From Anisodus tanguticus (lineage: Eukaryota > Streptophyta > Magnoliopsida > Solanales > Solanaceae): a stretch of DNA of 64,000 nucleotides. Positions 10,751 to 23,086 of this stretch are shown piece after piece. The notes under the pieces are model-generated. The model did not search any database and was not told the origin of the DNA. It saw nothing but the letters and a program-made list of their open reading frames with translations. Location: the NCBI GenBank assembly GCA_034509755.1, contig CM067559.1, forward strand, positions 17,776,501 to 17,840,500, written 5' to 3'. Both the position numbers and the translations under genes were made by a program. How positions within the stretch are numbered: the stretch's first letter is position 1; every line of letters starts with the position of its first letter.

Positions 10751-12737
10751 TCTGCTCCTTAATTCATTTGTTTGTCTTCAATTTGGCTGTCCGTGCTTCT
10801 CTTGGAAATTATAATTGTAGCTGCCTAACTTTTCCTTCTATTTCCTTTCAGGTGCATGCTTCCTTTTTTTGGCTTTGAAATCTTTCCATCAACTTTGATT
10901 CTTTCAATATTTTATTTGACCAATATCAAGACCACCATGTGATGCACACCACTTGCTGTCAGTGTAGCCCGCTTCATCAATTTCACTCTACAACAATCTT
11001 ATTTTGATTCAAATTTCTTTCATCTTCACCCCTTTTATTCCTACACATTAAAATATAATATTAAATACAAAACAATATAATTTATACTCAAAAGATGATT
11101 AAAAATATTAAAATGTAAGGTAAATAATGAATAAATTATATACATTTTTGGTCGAACATCATTTATTATTAACTATACATAAATACACATTTGGATTTGG
11201 AATTGGCAGACCCTTATGTCATATTCATTTAAATTCATGTTGTGTAATTATTAATTCAATTTGATCACTAGTTTTCAGTCATGTTACTATTGTGTCTAAC
11301 AATTTTTGTTACTGTACCAACATTTTGAAATGAGTTATTTCAAAAACTGGTCCTTTCATTTTATATATGGCACAAAAGTTTGAAATAATCACTTTAAGGC
11401 TATGAGTGAATATGATCTTGAAACATACTGAATTGAAGTCCTCTAATATCAATTTTGTTTAAGCCTATGACCACTAGTAGTAGTAATATTTTGAGAGGTT
11501 GGTTATGATTATAGTTGAAGGCATGTTTAAGAAAAATCGTGCGTTGATCTCGTCCCTTTTAGTGGGTCTAACCGTCTAAGTCCCATGAAATAGCAAGGGT
11601 GAGACATCGGGTTTGAGTTCTAATGCATTATGATGATAAAAATTGGGTTCGAGTCCCGGGAAAAATATAGCTTGACACGCCTTCATATAGGTAAGACGTT
11701 GGATTTGAGTCCAATACATTATATTAATGATATCATGATGACTACAACAAAATAATGTATTATTTTATGAAAAATCATAAAGTTTGTCCCATTGAATTTG
11801 TTTCATTCCCTGAAGTTAATGTGGTAGCAGTACATAATACGTCTGAAAAAAGATAAGTGGTTAAATAAATGCACATGAACTGGAAAAGAGAAAAAATAAT
11901 AATAGTCATTACTGTGATAATATAAAAGAAATAACAGTATGGGTTCTCAAAATTATCCTTAAGGTGAATGTAATTTTTGATGCTTCGTTGTTATTGTTAG
12001 ACAAATTTATGTTCAATTTTCTCATCAGTGTTTGCAATCTAGTTAGAAACTTGTATGTAAATGTCAGAATAATTGTGAGATTTTGTGAACATGTTGAGAA
12101 TCCCAAATTTGCCTTGGAATGAAGATTATTTATTTAGCATTTGGAATAAAAAATGAGCCCAAATAGAGAAAAATATATACAGAAATCTTACATAAAAATT
12201 CTAACGATTATACTTTAGAATAGAGGTATATTTGATTGATTGATTAAATGGATTATCTTTTGAATAGAGGCATATTTAATTGATTGATTAAATGGATTAA
12301 TTAGTCTATTGATATGAGAAGATTATTCATTAGCTGTATCTTTGATGAATTGCACCAAGCAGACAAAATACTCTTGCCCGGTGTTAAAACCACTCCAAAC
12401 AAGGAGCAAGGAAACAAAAAGATGAAACTACTAGAAGAAGAAAACTAAGCAATCCCATCATTGCCTCTTATGGTCCACTGATTATTTTAGACTCTTTTTT
12501 TTTGGAAAGGATATTTTGGATTCTCTCTATGGTACTTTTATGCTATGGAGACACCTTTAAATAATGATAATAATTATTATAAATAAATAAGGGTGAAGCT
12601 AATGAATACCATATTCTTACACCCCTGAAGTATGAAAACTACAGATAATGAGTCACATGTCCTCCCCTTATTCAGCTGGTAAAGTACTAGTACAACCAAT
12701 AACACATATATGTGAAAGCAAACAAAAGATCATATAT
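10751..12737. other. intergenic, no gene seen
   Basis: AT-rich, no coding pattern. A 44-bp tandem duplication (unit beginning GAATAGAGG, copies at 12218 and 12262) lies near the right end. A box B-like GGGTTCGAGTCC near 11645 lacks a matching box A. Confidence 0.6.
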
Positions 12738-13154
12738 TGAAATCAAATGAATAAATGAATGAGATACGGAGGACGGCGGTTCATACTCTATTCCAATTGT
12801 ATAGAAAAGTATAGAAACATGATTATTCCACCTAACATAGTCACTGTAACATGCAAGAAACTGATGCTATTATTCCAAGAACAAATTAAAAAAATTACAA
12901 AAAATTTATGAAATTCATCTTTATGAAAGAATTTTAGGGTAAGTAGAATATTTTCCTCATCTTTACCATTTACAAATAATAAAAATATATACAAATATGG
13001 TAGAAGATTGGTAGCCTTAATCTTCTCCTCATCTATTATATTCTTTCCATACAAATGTGATTCTATACTAATGACTAGCTATCTAGAATATTCTATAGTA
13101 ATTATCATTTAAATACAATAATAAATAATAATCCTAAGAATATATCTTCTAACA
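12738..13154 (-). repeat. 3' LTR of copia B
   Basis: Starts TGTTAGAAGATA on the minus strand at 13154, directly after the purine tract GAGGGGGAG, and most likely ends ...TTTGATTTCA at 12738, giving 417 bp. The partner LTR is absent, so the inner end is inferred from the terminal CA. Confidence 0.7.
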
Positions 13155-14367
13155 CTCCCCCTCAGTTGAAGCGGGAGGACGACGGATACTGAGACTGTCC
13201 CGAAAGTCTTCAAATAAAATCAGCGGAAGCCCTTTAGTGAAGATATCTGCTATCTGATGATGTGTCGGAACATGTAACACCCGCACATGTCCGCGAGCCA
13301 CACTTTCACGAACAAAATTAATATCCAACTCTATATGCTTTGTGCGCTGATGGTTGATTGGATTTCCTAAGAGATAAATCGCACTTATGTTATCACAGTA
13401 GACTAGTGTGGCCTTGGACAGTGAGGAATGAAGCTCAAGTAACAGGTTCCAAATCCAACAGGATTCAGATACGACATTTGCCACAGCCCGATAATCTGCC
13501 TCAGCGCTGAATCGAGAGACTGTAGGTTGTCGTTTGGAGGACCAGGAAATTAGATTGTCGCCCAAAAATACACAATATCCGGACGTGGAGCGACAGGTAT
13601 CTGGACAGCCTGCCCAATCTGCATCGGTATAGGAGACCAATTTGGATGCCGGGGAGGAATATAAGTGTAAGCCAAATTCCAGTGTGCCCTTGACATATCG
13701 CACGATACGTTTGAGGGCATGCATATGATCTTCCATAGGGTTGTGCATAAAAAGACAGACCTGCTGCACAACATATTAGATATCCGGCCTGGTAAATGTC
13801 AAATATTGAAGTGCCCCAGCCAAGCTCCTGTAGAGTGTGGGATCTGCAAATGGCTTGCTAGACACAACACTCAGCTTGGATTTAGTGTCCATCGGAGTAG
13901 CTGACGGTTTGTAGGAAGACATTCCAGCCCGCTCTACAATCTCTGCAACATATTTCCTTTGTGATAAGAACAAACCACCAGGATGATGGGTCACAGCAAT
14001 CCCGAGAAAATAATGCAGGTGTCCAAGATCCTTCATAGCAAATTCCGAACTGAGTTGTGACATGATAGACTTTGGAAGATCATCGGATGAGGTGGTTAGT
14101 ATAATATCATCCACATATAAAAGTAGATAAGCAGTATGAGTACCCTGACATAAATGAATAAATAATTATCCGACCGGTTGTGGGAAAAACCCATTTTGGA
14201 TACAAATTCTGCAAACCTTTGGTACCAATCCCGAGGTGCCTGCTTTAATCCGTATAAGGATTTTTTGAGTAAGCACACATGATCTGGAAATCTGGAGTCC
14301 CTATAGCCCAAAGGTTGGTGCATATAAACTGTTTCATGGAGATGGCCATGAAGAAAAGCATTCTTGA
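13155..14367 (-). pseudogene. RT (C-terminal part) and RNase H of copia B
   Basis: Minus-strand frames at 14323-14096, 14114-13776 and 13769-13149 encode the RT from the KKSLYGLKQAPRDWYQRF block onward, the strand after the catalytic site (MDDIILTTSSDDLP), and an RNase H with TDADWAG and IADIFTKGLP. The RNase H acidic residues look intact. Frames are broken by small shifts and by one stop at the QQ of the RT-RNase H link, so no polyprotein is made. Confidence 0.85.
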
Positions 14368-14375
14368 CATCTAAC

Positions 14376-15328
14376 TAGACCTGTCCAAAGGTCGGGTCGG
14401 GCCGGGTCAGGGCCGGGTCGGGTGGCTTTTTTTTTTTCCTCCTTGCCCGACCCCCGGCCCGACCCACGACCCTATATTTTTTTAAAAATTCCGACCACGG
14501 CCCCCGACCCTTCGGGGACCCTACGGGTCACGGGTCGGCCCCGACCCGATGAATTTTTTTTTTTTGGCAGGCAGGGTCAGTTCGGGTCGGGTCGGGTCGG
14601 GTCGGGTTGGGGCGAGTTTTTTTTTTTAAATTTTTAAATTGAATTTTCAAAACTGAAATTGGTATTCACCCCTACATTACCACGAAATTTCGACGTTTAA
14701 ATGTATTGTATATCGTGAAATCTTGACTAAAGAAAAAGAAAATTAGAAATCGATTTGGGGAAAAACACAAATTGATTGGCAAAACTGACGTTTTTCTAAA
14801 AATTGGCTGCGCCAAACCGCCTGATGGCAGTTTGACCGGCCCTGTCTCGAAAAAATATGCAAATTCAAAAAAAAAAAACGGATAAAACGGACATCCGAGC
14901 GCAGAGTTATAACCATTTAAAGTTTCACCAATTTACAACTACTTTATCTCCCTACATTATGCTTCCGTGATATTAACAAAATGACTAATAATATATAATT
15001 AATAATCAGCTACCGTTTTAATCTTATTTTATCATTTTATGTCGAGCTAAATGTAGATTAGAGCAATATATATATATATAAACAGGCATTATATCACTTA
15101 TTAATGACAAAAATATATATAAGTACAAAATAAATATTAATGAAGGAAAAATAATATAAATTATATTAAAAAAATATGCGGGTCGGGGTCGGGCCGCGGG
15201 CGGGCCGGCGGGCGGGTCGACGGGTAATTTTTTCTGACCCTGGCCCGACCCTGACCTGCTCGGGTCGAGTGGCTCTCGGGTCGAGTGGCTCTCGGGTCAG
15301 CTAAAAGCTGACCCTATGGACAGGTCTA
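14376..15328. mobile_element. non-autonomous hAT-type element, copy 1
   Basis: 953 bp with perfect terminal inverted repeats TAGACCTGTCC / GGACAGGTCTA, flanked by the 8-bp duplication CATCTAAC (14368-14375 and 15329-15336). An 8-bp TSD with a TAG start is diagnostic of hAT elements. Both ends are packed with GGGTC/GACCC motifs that can fold on themselves, while the ~600-bp centre is AT-rich. No transposase is encoded. It interrupts the RT of copia B. A 940-bp sister copy lies at 47590. Confidence 0.92.
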
Positions 15329-15336
15329 CATCTAAC

Positions 15337-15990
15337 TAACGAAGTAACCATCATTTGGAGAGGGCCAGACTGAGTACCGTCCTTATGGTAGCTGGTTTCA
15401 CCATTGGGCTAAATGTCTCCCCACAGTCCACGTTAACCTGTTGTGTCTTGCCATCACCTACAAGACGAGTTTTATGCCACTCAAAACTGTCATCAGATTT
15501 TTCTTTGTGACTGAAAATCCACATAGACCGAATAATGTTAGCATTAGATGGACGAGGTACTAACTCCCACGTCCTATTTTTAATAAAAGCATTGTATTTA
15601 TCATTCATGGTCATTTTCCAATTTGGGTCACATAGGGCAGACATAGGGTTACGGGGTAATGGCGATTTAGTGAATTGGGTGTGTAAGCTATATTTCGCAT
15701 GGGTTTTACAACACCATGTTGACTTCGGGTGACTGGGCGACTTACACTGGGTGGCGGGTCAGAGAGCAAAACAGGGGGTGGGCCAGTGGACTGGACACCA
15801 CTAGCCTGGGCCTCATTTGGGGAGTGTCGGGAGGCGGGTATTGGGCCTGTGGTCTGGACGCCACTGGCCCATGGTGAGGAGGCTAAGTGTTGTAAATTGA
15901 GGGTTGATGTTAAGGGCCCAGTCGGCCAGACTGATCACCAGGGGGTTGGGCCAAGGATTGTTGGGCCACGGGTTTTGAAGCTCTTCTTGT
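15337..15990 (-). pseudogene. linker and RT N-terminal part of copia B
   Basis: On the minus strand, 15644-15351 encodes the RT start (MSALCDPNWKM, then RTWELVPRPSN and GETFSPMVKPATIRT). Upstream (15990-15650) is the Pro/Gly-rich linker seen in A and C, in broken frames. The RT continues on the other side of the hAT insertion at 14367. Confidence 0.75.
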
Positions 15991-16681
15991 GCTGAAAAAT
16001 TGTAGCTTTTGATTGTGTTAATGGTGGTGAAAGAAATCGATGGGTGATTTAATTTGGAGTGGGGGGGTCCGACGGGTTATGGGTCGAGTATGACTGTATG
16101 AGTAGTTTAGTGGTGGGTTGAGTTTTTCATTTAGGTTGTGCAACGTGTCCAGTCCGTTACCACGAGGGGCAAAAAGGACGGCAGGGTATAAATGAACAAA
16201 TAGTATGACGGGAGATAAAATTTAATAATAAAATAAAGTAGAGGAATATATTTGACCTAGAAGGTATATTTGAGCAAACGACGTGGTATGAAGCAGTTCG
16301 CAATAAGGGGGCATATCCGTATATGGAGAAAATATTTTTGGTAATGCCAAGCTGTGGGTCGTTAACTGCGGTTAAAATATGACCAGAGTCAATGGTTAAG
16401 GGCTAAGAGGCGTCGGTGGAAGTTAAGTTAAACCACTGATTGAAAATCTTGAGAAATAAAAAGGACCGTTGAATAAATATGGACAAACCAAAATAAGGAG
16501 AGAGAGAGAGAGAGAGAGAGAGAAAAGATTGAAGAGAGAAAGAATCGCTTGGTATATAAGCCATAATCTTCTTTCTTGGCATACCCATTTTACATATATG
16601 CATTGAAAGAGGGAAAGAGTTGAAGGAAAGTGAGGATTCTTGGGCATCTTTTTGTGTTTCTTGGAATACCCATTCAGTGTG
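15991..16681 (+). promoter_or_regulatory. upstream region and 5' leader of the NDL gene
   Basis: Non-coding sequence between the truncated copia B and the NDL start. It holds a (GA)n microsatellite at 16498-16523 and a TATA-like TATATAAG at 16553-16560, about 120 bp before the ATG. Promoter function is inferred from position. Confidence 0.45.
16498..16523. repeat. (GA)n microsatellite
   Basis: About 13 uninterrupted GA units. GA/CT repeats are common in plant 5' leaders and core promoters; this one is ~160 bp upstream of the NDL ATG. Confidence 0.9.
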
Positions 16682-19600
16682 ATGGCAGATTCTAATTCAA
16701 GTAGCGATTCTGTTTGCATCGACGTTTGAGACCATTTATCTTGGTGGAAAGGTTAGATTTTTTCCTACCCTTTGTCTCCTACTACGTGTTTGTGGATGAT
16801 ATTGATAAATAAAGGAAATGGGTTTGCCTTAATATGTTATTAATTGGTAAAATTAAGTTTCTCAGTGAAGGGGCAATGCGATTTGTTTTATTTGAGTGTT
16901 AGATTTTATCTTTTCAATCCTCTGTTTTTGTTTACTTCTACTTCTTGTAGACCATTGGATGGGACTTACATATCATCTTCTTGTGACATTTGCCATTCTA
17001 ATCACTTTCAATTACAGCTTGCCTTTTACTTCTTAACATATGAGTCCATTTATGCCTTTGATTCCGTCCTTTTCTTCTTACCTCTTTTCAGGAACTGGTA
17101 ATAGTCCAAATTGCATCTTTTCTTGTTTCACGTTATATTTTAATCTGTAGTGAGCCGATCACATAGTTATGCTCATTGCACATAGTTGAGGGGGAAATTA
17201 TTTTTTTTTAAAAAAAGAATAAAAAGTTTGGGGAATGGGACAACAATGTTTTCTACTCGAGGTGTGAGTGATATTGTGTAAGAGAAATGATTTAAATTGC
17301 ACGAAACCAAATTCTTTTTGGTTTACAAAATCATACTTATTGGTAGTATTCTGTACATAATGGATGCATGTTTTTCTTGGTTTATTAAACTTACACGAAG
17401 AAACTCTATTCAGGAACACGTCGTACGGACTGGCTGCGGCTCTGTGTCTGTTATAGTTTATGGAGACCAAGAGAAGCCACCACTAATAACTTATCCAGAT
17501 TTAGCTCTAAATCGTAAGTGAGAGTTTGTGTTCTTATGTTCCTTATCTTCCATTTCAGGATTCTATTCATGTGCTTATATTGTTGCCTGTTGTTTGTTGA
17601 TCTTCATCTGTGGGCTTATGATTTTTTGCTTTCAAACGCAGATATGTCATGTTTCCAAGGATTGTTCTTCTGTCCGGAAGCAGCTTCATTGCTGCTCCAT
17701 AACTTCTGCATTTACCACATAAGTCCTCCGGGGCATGAGGTCCGTGAATTGGCCAAACTTGTTTCCTTTCATGTAATCTTATTTGGAATTAGAATCAATT
17801 CAACTTATCTCCATTACTCACATAGTGCTCTCTGATATCCACAAGAGTTCTTGCAGTTGGGAGCTGCAGCAATTTGTCCAGAGGATCCTGTACCTTCAGT
17901 CGACGATTTGGCAGATCAAATCGTTGGGGTTCTTAACTATTTTGGGTAATTTCTCGAGCTTCATTTACTCTATATATTTAATTATGATTATACAAAGATT
18001 GCAAATGCTGTTTCTTTTCTTGTAACTGGTCTGAGATCTGTTTTCTGCTTATTGTGAGCCCTTTCTTGCTTACCTTTCTTTTAAGCAAAGACTCTCCCAG
18101 GGAAAATTTTAAGCAACATTTCTTGCTGTTTTCAGGCTGCGGTCAGTTATGTGTATGGGAGTAACGGCTGGTGCTTATATACTCACCTTATTCGCGGTAA
18201 GTTTGTTTTTCAAAAGTGACTATGTGATACTCCTCTTAGTGGTCGATCATCTATTTCACTAAGACGTAGCTTATATTGCAGATAAAACATAGGGAGCGTG
18301 TTCTTGGTTTAATTCTTGTTTCCCCTCTATGCAAAACACCTTCTTGGAGTGAATGGTTTTATAATAAGGTATCAGTTCGTATCTTCCTTTTACCGTTTCT
18401 CAAAATGAGAAGAAAATGCACTCAATAGAAGTTGAGATAATTGTTCATCTGCAGGTCATGTCGAATTTACTTTACTTCTATGGAATGTGTGGTCTGCTGA
18501 AAGACTTTTTACTATACCGTTACTTCAGCAAGGTACTTGTTGTGTTCTATTATTTGTTTTTTCCCTTCATGTCAATTCCCTTTTTCTACTGATCAGATTT
18601 GAATAAGGAGTTTGCTTTAATTGTATCAGGAGGTTCGTGGCACTGCAGAAGTTCCAGAATCAGACATAGCTCAAGCATGCAGAAGAGTAAGTGCCTCTCT
18701 CCTCTGGTAGTTAGTCAATTTGATTCTTCTTCTACCTTTCCCTTAGATTATTGCTTTGCGGATCTTATTTTTTTAATAACTATTGTATTTGGTGTTTTTC
18801 TTATCTTTTCAGTTGCTAGATGAGAGGCAGAGCATAAACATTTTACGGTTTCTGCAAGCTATTGACGGGTAGGAAACTTGATCTCACTGCATATGTATAG
18901 AAAGAATGTGTTGTTTTCGAATAGTCACAAAATTAGTTCTTTCTAAGCTTGGTTTGCAAATGCGCAGGAGACGAGATATCACACAAGGATTGAAGAAACT
19001 ACTTTGTCGAACCCTCATATTTGTCGGGGATAGTTCTCCTTTCCATTCAGAGGCTCTCCACATGACTGCTAAATTGGACAGAAGATTGAGTACCTTAGTG
19101 GAGGTATGCTTTTCTTTCACTTTTATATATAACAACACGCTATTTCCATATAATGGAATTCCTTTTCTGGCTAAAAGTTATGTAGGGCTAGCTAATTTCC
19201 ATTTCGGTGATGTTTGGCCAGTTAGGCAAGAAGCTGTTTGTAGTATATACCTGAATAAAATGATGTGCACGTTCATAAAGAGGTGCAGAAGTGTCCTGAT
19301 TGGAGTTATGTACCTATTTAATACTACTACTATTTTTAAATCCTGATGTATTAGTTGGCATAGGCATTGGATCTCGTGCTGTATATTCTATCCTATGTAT
19401 TATCGTACTGAGTAAATGCTGAATTAATATAGGGAATGGCGTTGTTAACGAAAGGTATGGGGTTGTGATTGGAATTTGCAGGTACAGGAGTGTGGATCAA
19501 TGGTGACAGAAGAGCAGCCACATGCAATGTTGATACCTATGGAGTATTTCCTCATGGGATATGGACTATACAGACCTAACCAGTTCAATGGCAGCCCAAG

Positions 19601-19718
19601 GAGTCCTCTTAGTCCATCTTGTATCGCCCCCGAGCTGCTCTCTCCGGAGAGCATGGGACTAAAACTGAAACCTATCAAGACCCGGATTGAATCCAAGGTC
19701 CCCGGTGCACAACGATAA
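16682..19718 (+). CDS. NDL protein (N-MYC DOWNREGULATED-LIKE), 11 exons, frameshift in exon 1
   Basis: Exons by GT-AG junctions: 16682-16751, 17414-17513, 17642-17739, 17857-17945, 18136-18196, 18282-18368, 18455-18532, 18630-18686, 18813-18868, 18968-19103, 19482-19718. Without the extra base the product is 355 residues, the normal NDL length. It has an alpha/beta-hydrolase-like fold; recognisable blocks are ITYPDLALNHMSCFQGLFF, FCIYHISPPGHELGAA, MGVTAGAYILTLFA and, near the C terminus, the SPESMGLKLKPIKTRI tail. Arabidopsis NDL proteins bind the G-protein beta subunit and RGS1 and affect auxin transport; members of this family lack the hydrolase catalytic triad. Oddity: exon 1 reads GACGTTTGAGACC, one T more than the frame needs, giving a stop after 15 codons. 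This could be a sequencing error, a polymorphism or an early pseudogene. All other exons and splice sites look intact. Confidence 0.93.
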
Positions 19719-20822
19719 TGTCGGGATTTTAAGTTCAATTTAATTTGTGTATATTGGAAGGAAAGAAAATCCCTCTTATGTTTTTATTGTTTCTTTGGGT
19801 TTTGTTGTAACTGGGAGGGTGAGCAGGCAGGGTAGATATATATAAATGAGCTGTAGGTAGGAAGTTGAAATTCTTTTATGGACATATATATATATAGGGA
19901 GGGCTAAATTGGGGATTCATTCATTGGTAGGCAGAAGAGAAAAAGGGTCATTAAACATGTTCCCACATCAGTTGTATTTGTATATCGGAAAAAGAGATGT
20001 TTATTTATGAAACATGACAAATGGTGATAAGACAGCAATTGAGCTGGTCATTATTAATTATTCCTTTATGGTAGATTTTTTTATTCATAAATGACTACGG
20101 TTCTACCTCTCCACTTCACCCCTCGACCTAGACCAAAAAAATTGTACTGCCTACCAATTTTTGTCATATTTTATTTTTTACTTTGTCCCAAGGAGCATGT
20201 CATACTTCATTATTTATATAAAAAAATATTTTTTAATTGTTTATTTTATTTTGAATGAGATATAGTCACATCTATTTACTATGATCTATTTTAGATTATA
20301 AATTTAAGAAGTTAGTATTTCTTTCTTAAATTTTGTATTTACTGAGATGGACGCAAACAATACTAACATATAAGAGAAAAAAGGTTGTCCCCGGTGTATA
20401 GCTGAATGACAAATGAGGAGAACTTAAAATTCAGCTGGAGGCACTATTATCTCCAGAAATAGTTTGACGTAAGTTGAGAATTTGGATATAAAAAAAAGGT
20501 GTCAACAACTAGCACTTGTGTTTGGTGAGGTCTGTGGTTATTATGGCGACTTTCTGGCACATATAGTGGACTACCAGTCGGATGGGGGTGGCAGTCCCGT
20601 CGTCTTGCATCATATACGGAAAAAATGCTATCCAATTCATTTTCAATCTTTTTGTCAGTGTCCTTTAAACAATCGAAATGTAAAAAATAGATAATGTCAC
20701 CGTTTTTAGGTTAGTGTTAACTACATTAAATTTCATTGGATTTTTTTAATTTCAATTATATGTATGGGTCCAATTTTATTTGGGTTGAATAAGTAATTTG
20801 AACTTCACAAATTCAAACTAAA
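19719..20822. other. NDL 3' region and intergenic sequence
   Basis: Probably the NDL 3' untranslated region to about 20000, then AT-rich sequence without coding signal. Immediately followed by copia C. Confidence 0.6.
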
Positions 20823-21112
20823 TGTTAAATACACATAATACATGTGTATATTGTGTATATTTAGCATAGACAGTTCTCGGTTTGTATAGCATAGTTACTG
20901 CCCATCCGTGGGCATCCTTCTCCTTGTACAAATGTGTAATTAATGTTATAGTCTAATTAGTATTGTACACTTACCATGCTTGTATAGTTAGTCTCCAAAT
21001 AGAATAAGGTTTTAGGAGTAGAATAGGAATAAGATTCTCCTATTATGGAAATATGTAAATGTATATATACTCTTTCAATCAATGAAAATAATCAAGAGAT
21101 TATTTCTTTTCA
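20823..21112 (+). repeat. 5' LTR of copia C
   Basis: Starts TGTTAAATACAC, ends TTTTCA. Differs from the 3' LTR mainly by lacking a ~10-bp segment near its start, where the 3' copy has ACACACGATATAC. The primer site TGGTATCAGAAG follows at 21113-21124. Confidence 0.93.
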
Positions 21113-21267
21113 TGGTATCAGAAGTCTAGGTTAAACAACAATTTCTCTCCCACAAATTTTTGTTCTTCGGCCAAGCCTCTACTGAGCCCTCCTCATCGGG
21201 TTTGCCATTGTTTTCCACTCTCAAAATCTCTCTTCCAAATCCCTCTATCACATATTGTTCTTTCGTT

Positions 21268-21946
21268 ATGTCTACGTCAAAGAACACGTTTCACCCTGCC
21301 CTTGTTGTTTCTAACATCAAAAATCATATCCCTCTAATTCTTGAAATAGAAAACGTCAAATACGCGACGTGGGCCGAGTTGTTCAAAATTCACGCTCGTT
21401 CGCATCAAGTCATCCATCACATAATCCCCACGGCTCCTGATGATACGGAGGTGCCTACACGCGAGGATGATCCTAAGTTATGGAAAACACTTGATGCCAC
21501 TGTCCTTTAGTGGATTTATTCTACTATCTCTACCGACCTATTGCAGACGATTATTGAGACAGACGCTACGGCGATGGCTGCATGGGATAGACTGCGTGAC
21601 ATATTCTAGGATAATCAAAATTCTAGAGATGTTACCCTTGAACAGGATTTTTCCTATGTCAACATGGAAAATTTCCCATGTCAACATGGAAAATTTCCCG
21701 AACGTTTCAGCATATTGCAAAAGGTTGAAAGAATTGGCGGACCAACTCCGCAACGTTGGTGCACCAGTTAGTGAAGATCGTCTTGTTTTACAGATGGTTG
21801 CTGGCCTATCTGAGGCCTATAGTGGCGTTGGAACTCTCATTCGTCAAAGTAATCCTCTTCCGAGGTTCTATCAAGCCCAATCCATGCTTACCTTGGAAGA
21901 AGCTGGTTTGGCTAAAAAAAGGCAGCTACTAATGCTAGTCCCGTAG
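21268..21946 (+). pseudogene. gag region of copia C
   Basis: Starts MSTSKNTFHPAL at 21268. A TAG at 21508 stands where element A has CAG (LQW). Downstream the frame is disturbed by a 22-bp tandem duplication near 21660-21703 (unit CATGTCAACATGGAAAATTT), then resumes through YCKRLKELADQLRN and LQMVAGLSEAY to the MLTLEEAGLA end. The same Gag_2/UBN2-type domain as in element A. Confidence 0.85.
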
Positions 21947-22159
21947 TCATGATGACATCCTCCACTAATCCTCAAAATTTGGTGACAATTCGAACCAAAA
22001 CCGTTCTCACGGGGGCGGCAAAAATGGCTGGAAAAATAATGGAAAAATCGCGGGAGCAAACGCGGCGGTTCCGGCAGCAGTCGCGGTGGCCAAAACAGTG
22101 GCGGTGGACCCCATCCCGGTTACAGTGGGCTACCGACCCACTGGTCTCAGCCTTGGGCC

Positions 22160-23086
22160 GTGGTCTTGGACCAGTGGACAGTGGCTCTACGGCCCACCTT
22201 CACACAATTTTCTGGCCAGTGGGCTTCCCAACAGCCTCGACGGCCCACTGCCCACTGGCCCAGTAGTTCCAGAAGCAGTTACGGGCCAGGGCAGCACGCA
22301 GGAGTTCTTGGGCCCCAGCCTCCGCAAGCCCACCACGCAGCAGGCCCCACTCAGACCGATATTGAGGTCGCGATGCACACACTTGGTTTGACTCCACCAG
22401 ACCCAAATTGGTATATGGACACCGGTGTCACTACCCACATGACATTCGATTCAGGTACTCTCTCGTCTTATTCCAATTTGAGAAACCCTCGTGGCATAAT
22501 TGTTGGTAATGGTAATTCTGTTCCAATTCGTGGTTATGATCATAAAACGTTGTCTCCCCCTCATCCACCCCTTATCTTGAAAAACACCCTACATGCCCCC
22601 AAATTGATTAAAAACTTAGTGTCTGTCCGTAAATTCACTACTGACAATTCTGTTTCTATTGAATTTGATCCATTTGGTTTCTCTGTGAAGGATTTCAAGA
22701 TGGGGAGTCCTCTCATGAGGTGTGATAGTAGGGAAGATCTTTATCCTATCACACCCAGTTCCGGTCCATCGAGTCAAACCTTACCATCAGCATTTGCAGC
22801 CCTTTCTCCTTCCTTATGGCATGCTCGTCTTGGTCATCCGTGGTCGTCTATTTTGTCGTCATTAGATAAAACTAATTTTATTTCATGTAAGGGTACGCGT
22901 AGTACTCCAAATTGTCAGTCTTGTTCTTTAGGAAAGAATGTTAGGTTGCCATTTATAGACTCAAAATCTCATACTTTAATGTCATTTGATATTATTCATA
23001 GCGACTTATGGACGTCTCCTGTTCTTAGTTCTTTGGGTCATCGGTATTATGTTCTTTTTTTGGATGATTATTCTAAGTTTTTATGA
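22160..23086 (+). pseudogene. protease and integrase N-terminal part of copia C
   Basis: 308 open codons: a Pro/Gln/Gly-rich stretch, the protease motif DTGVTTHM at about 22417-22440, the integrase zinc-binding domain (HARLGH ... CQSC), and the beginning of the integrase core (IIHSDLWTS, FLDDYSKFL). The frame ends at TGA where the family has Trp (TGG), within the conserved LWTF motif. Confidence 0.85.

Larger units (their letters stand above)
12738..15990 (-). mobile_element. Ty1/copia element B, 5'-truncated, minus strand
   Basis: On the minus strand this holds the linker, RT, RNase H, purine tract and 3' LTR of a copia element of the same lineage as A and C. Gag, protease, integrase and the 5' LTR are missing; similarity fades out near 15990, where the NDL upstream region begins. 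A hAT-type element has inserted into the RT region at 14376-15328. Confidence 0.85.

Noticed and set aside
11640..11660. box B-like GGGTTCGAGTCC as a tRNA or SINE
   Set aside because: No box A at the right distance and no tail or TSD.
16423..16719. 98-codon minus-strand frame over the NDL start
   Set aside because: Antisense shadow of the GA repeat and exon 1; Ser-Leu repeats come from the microsatellite.
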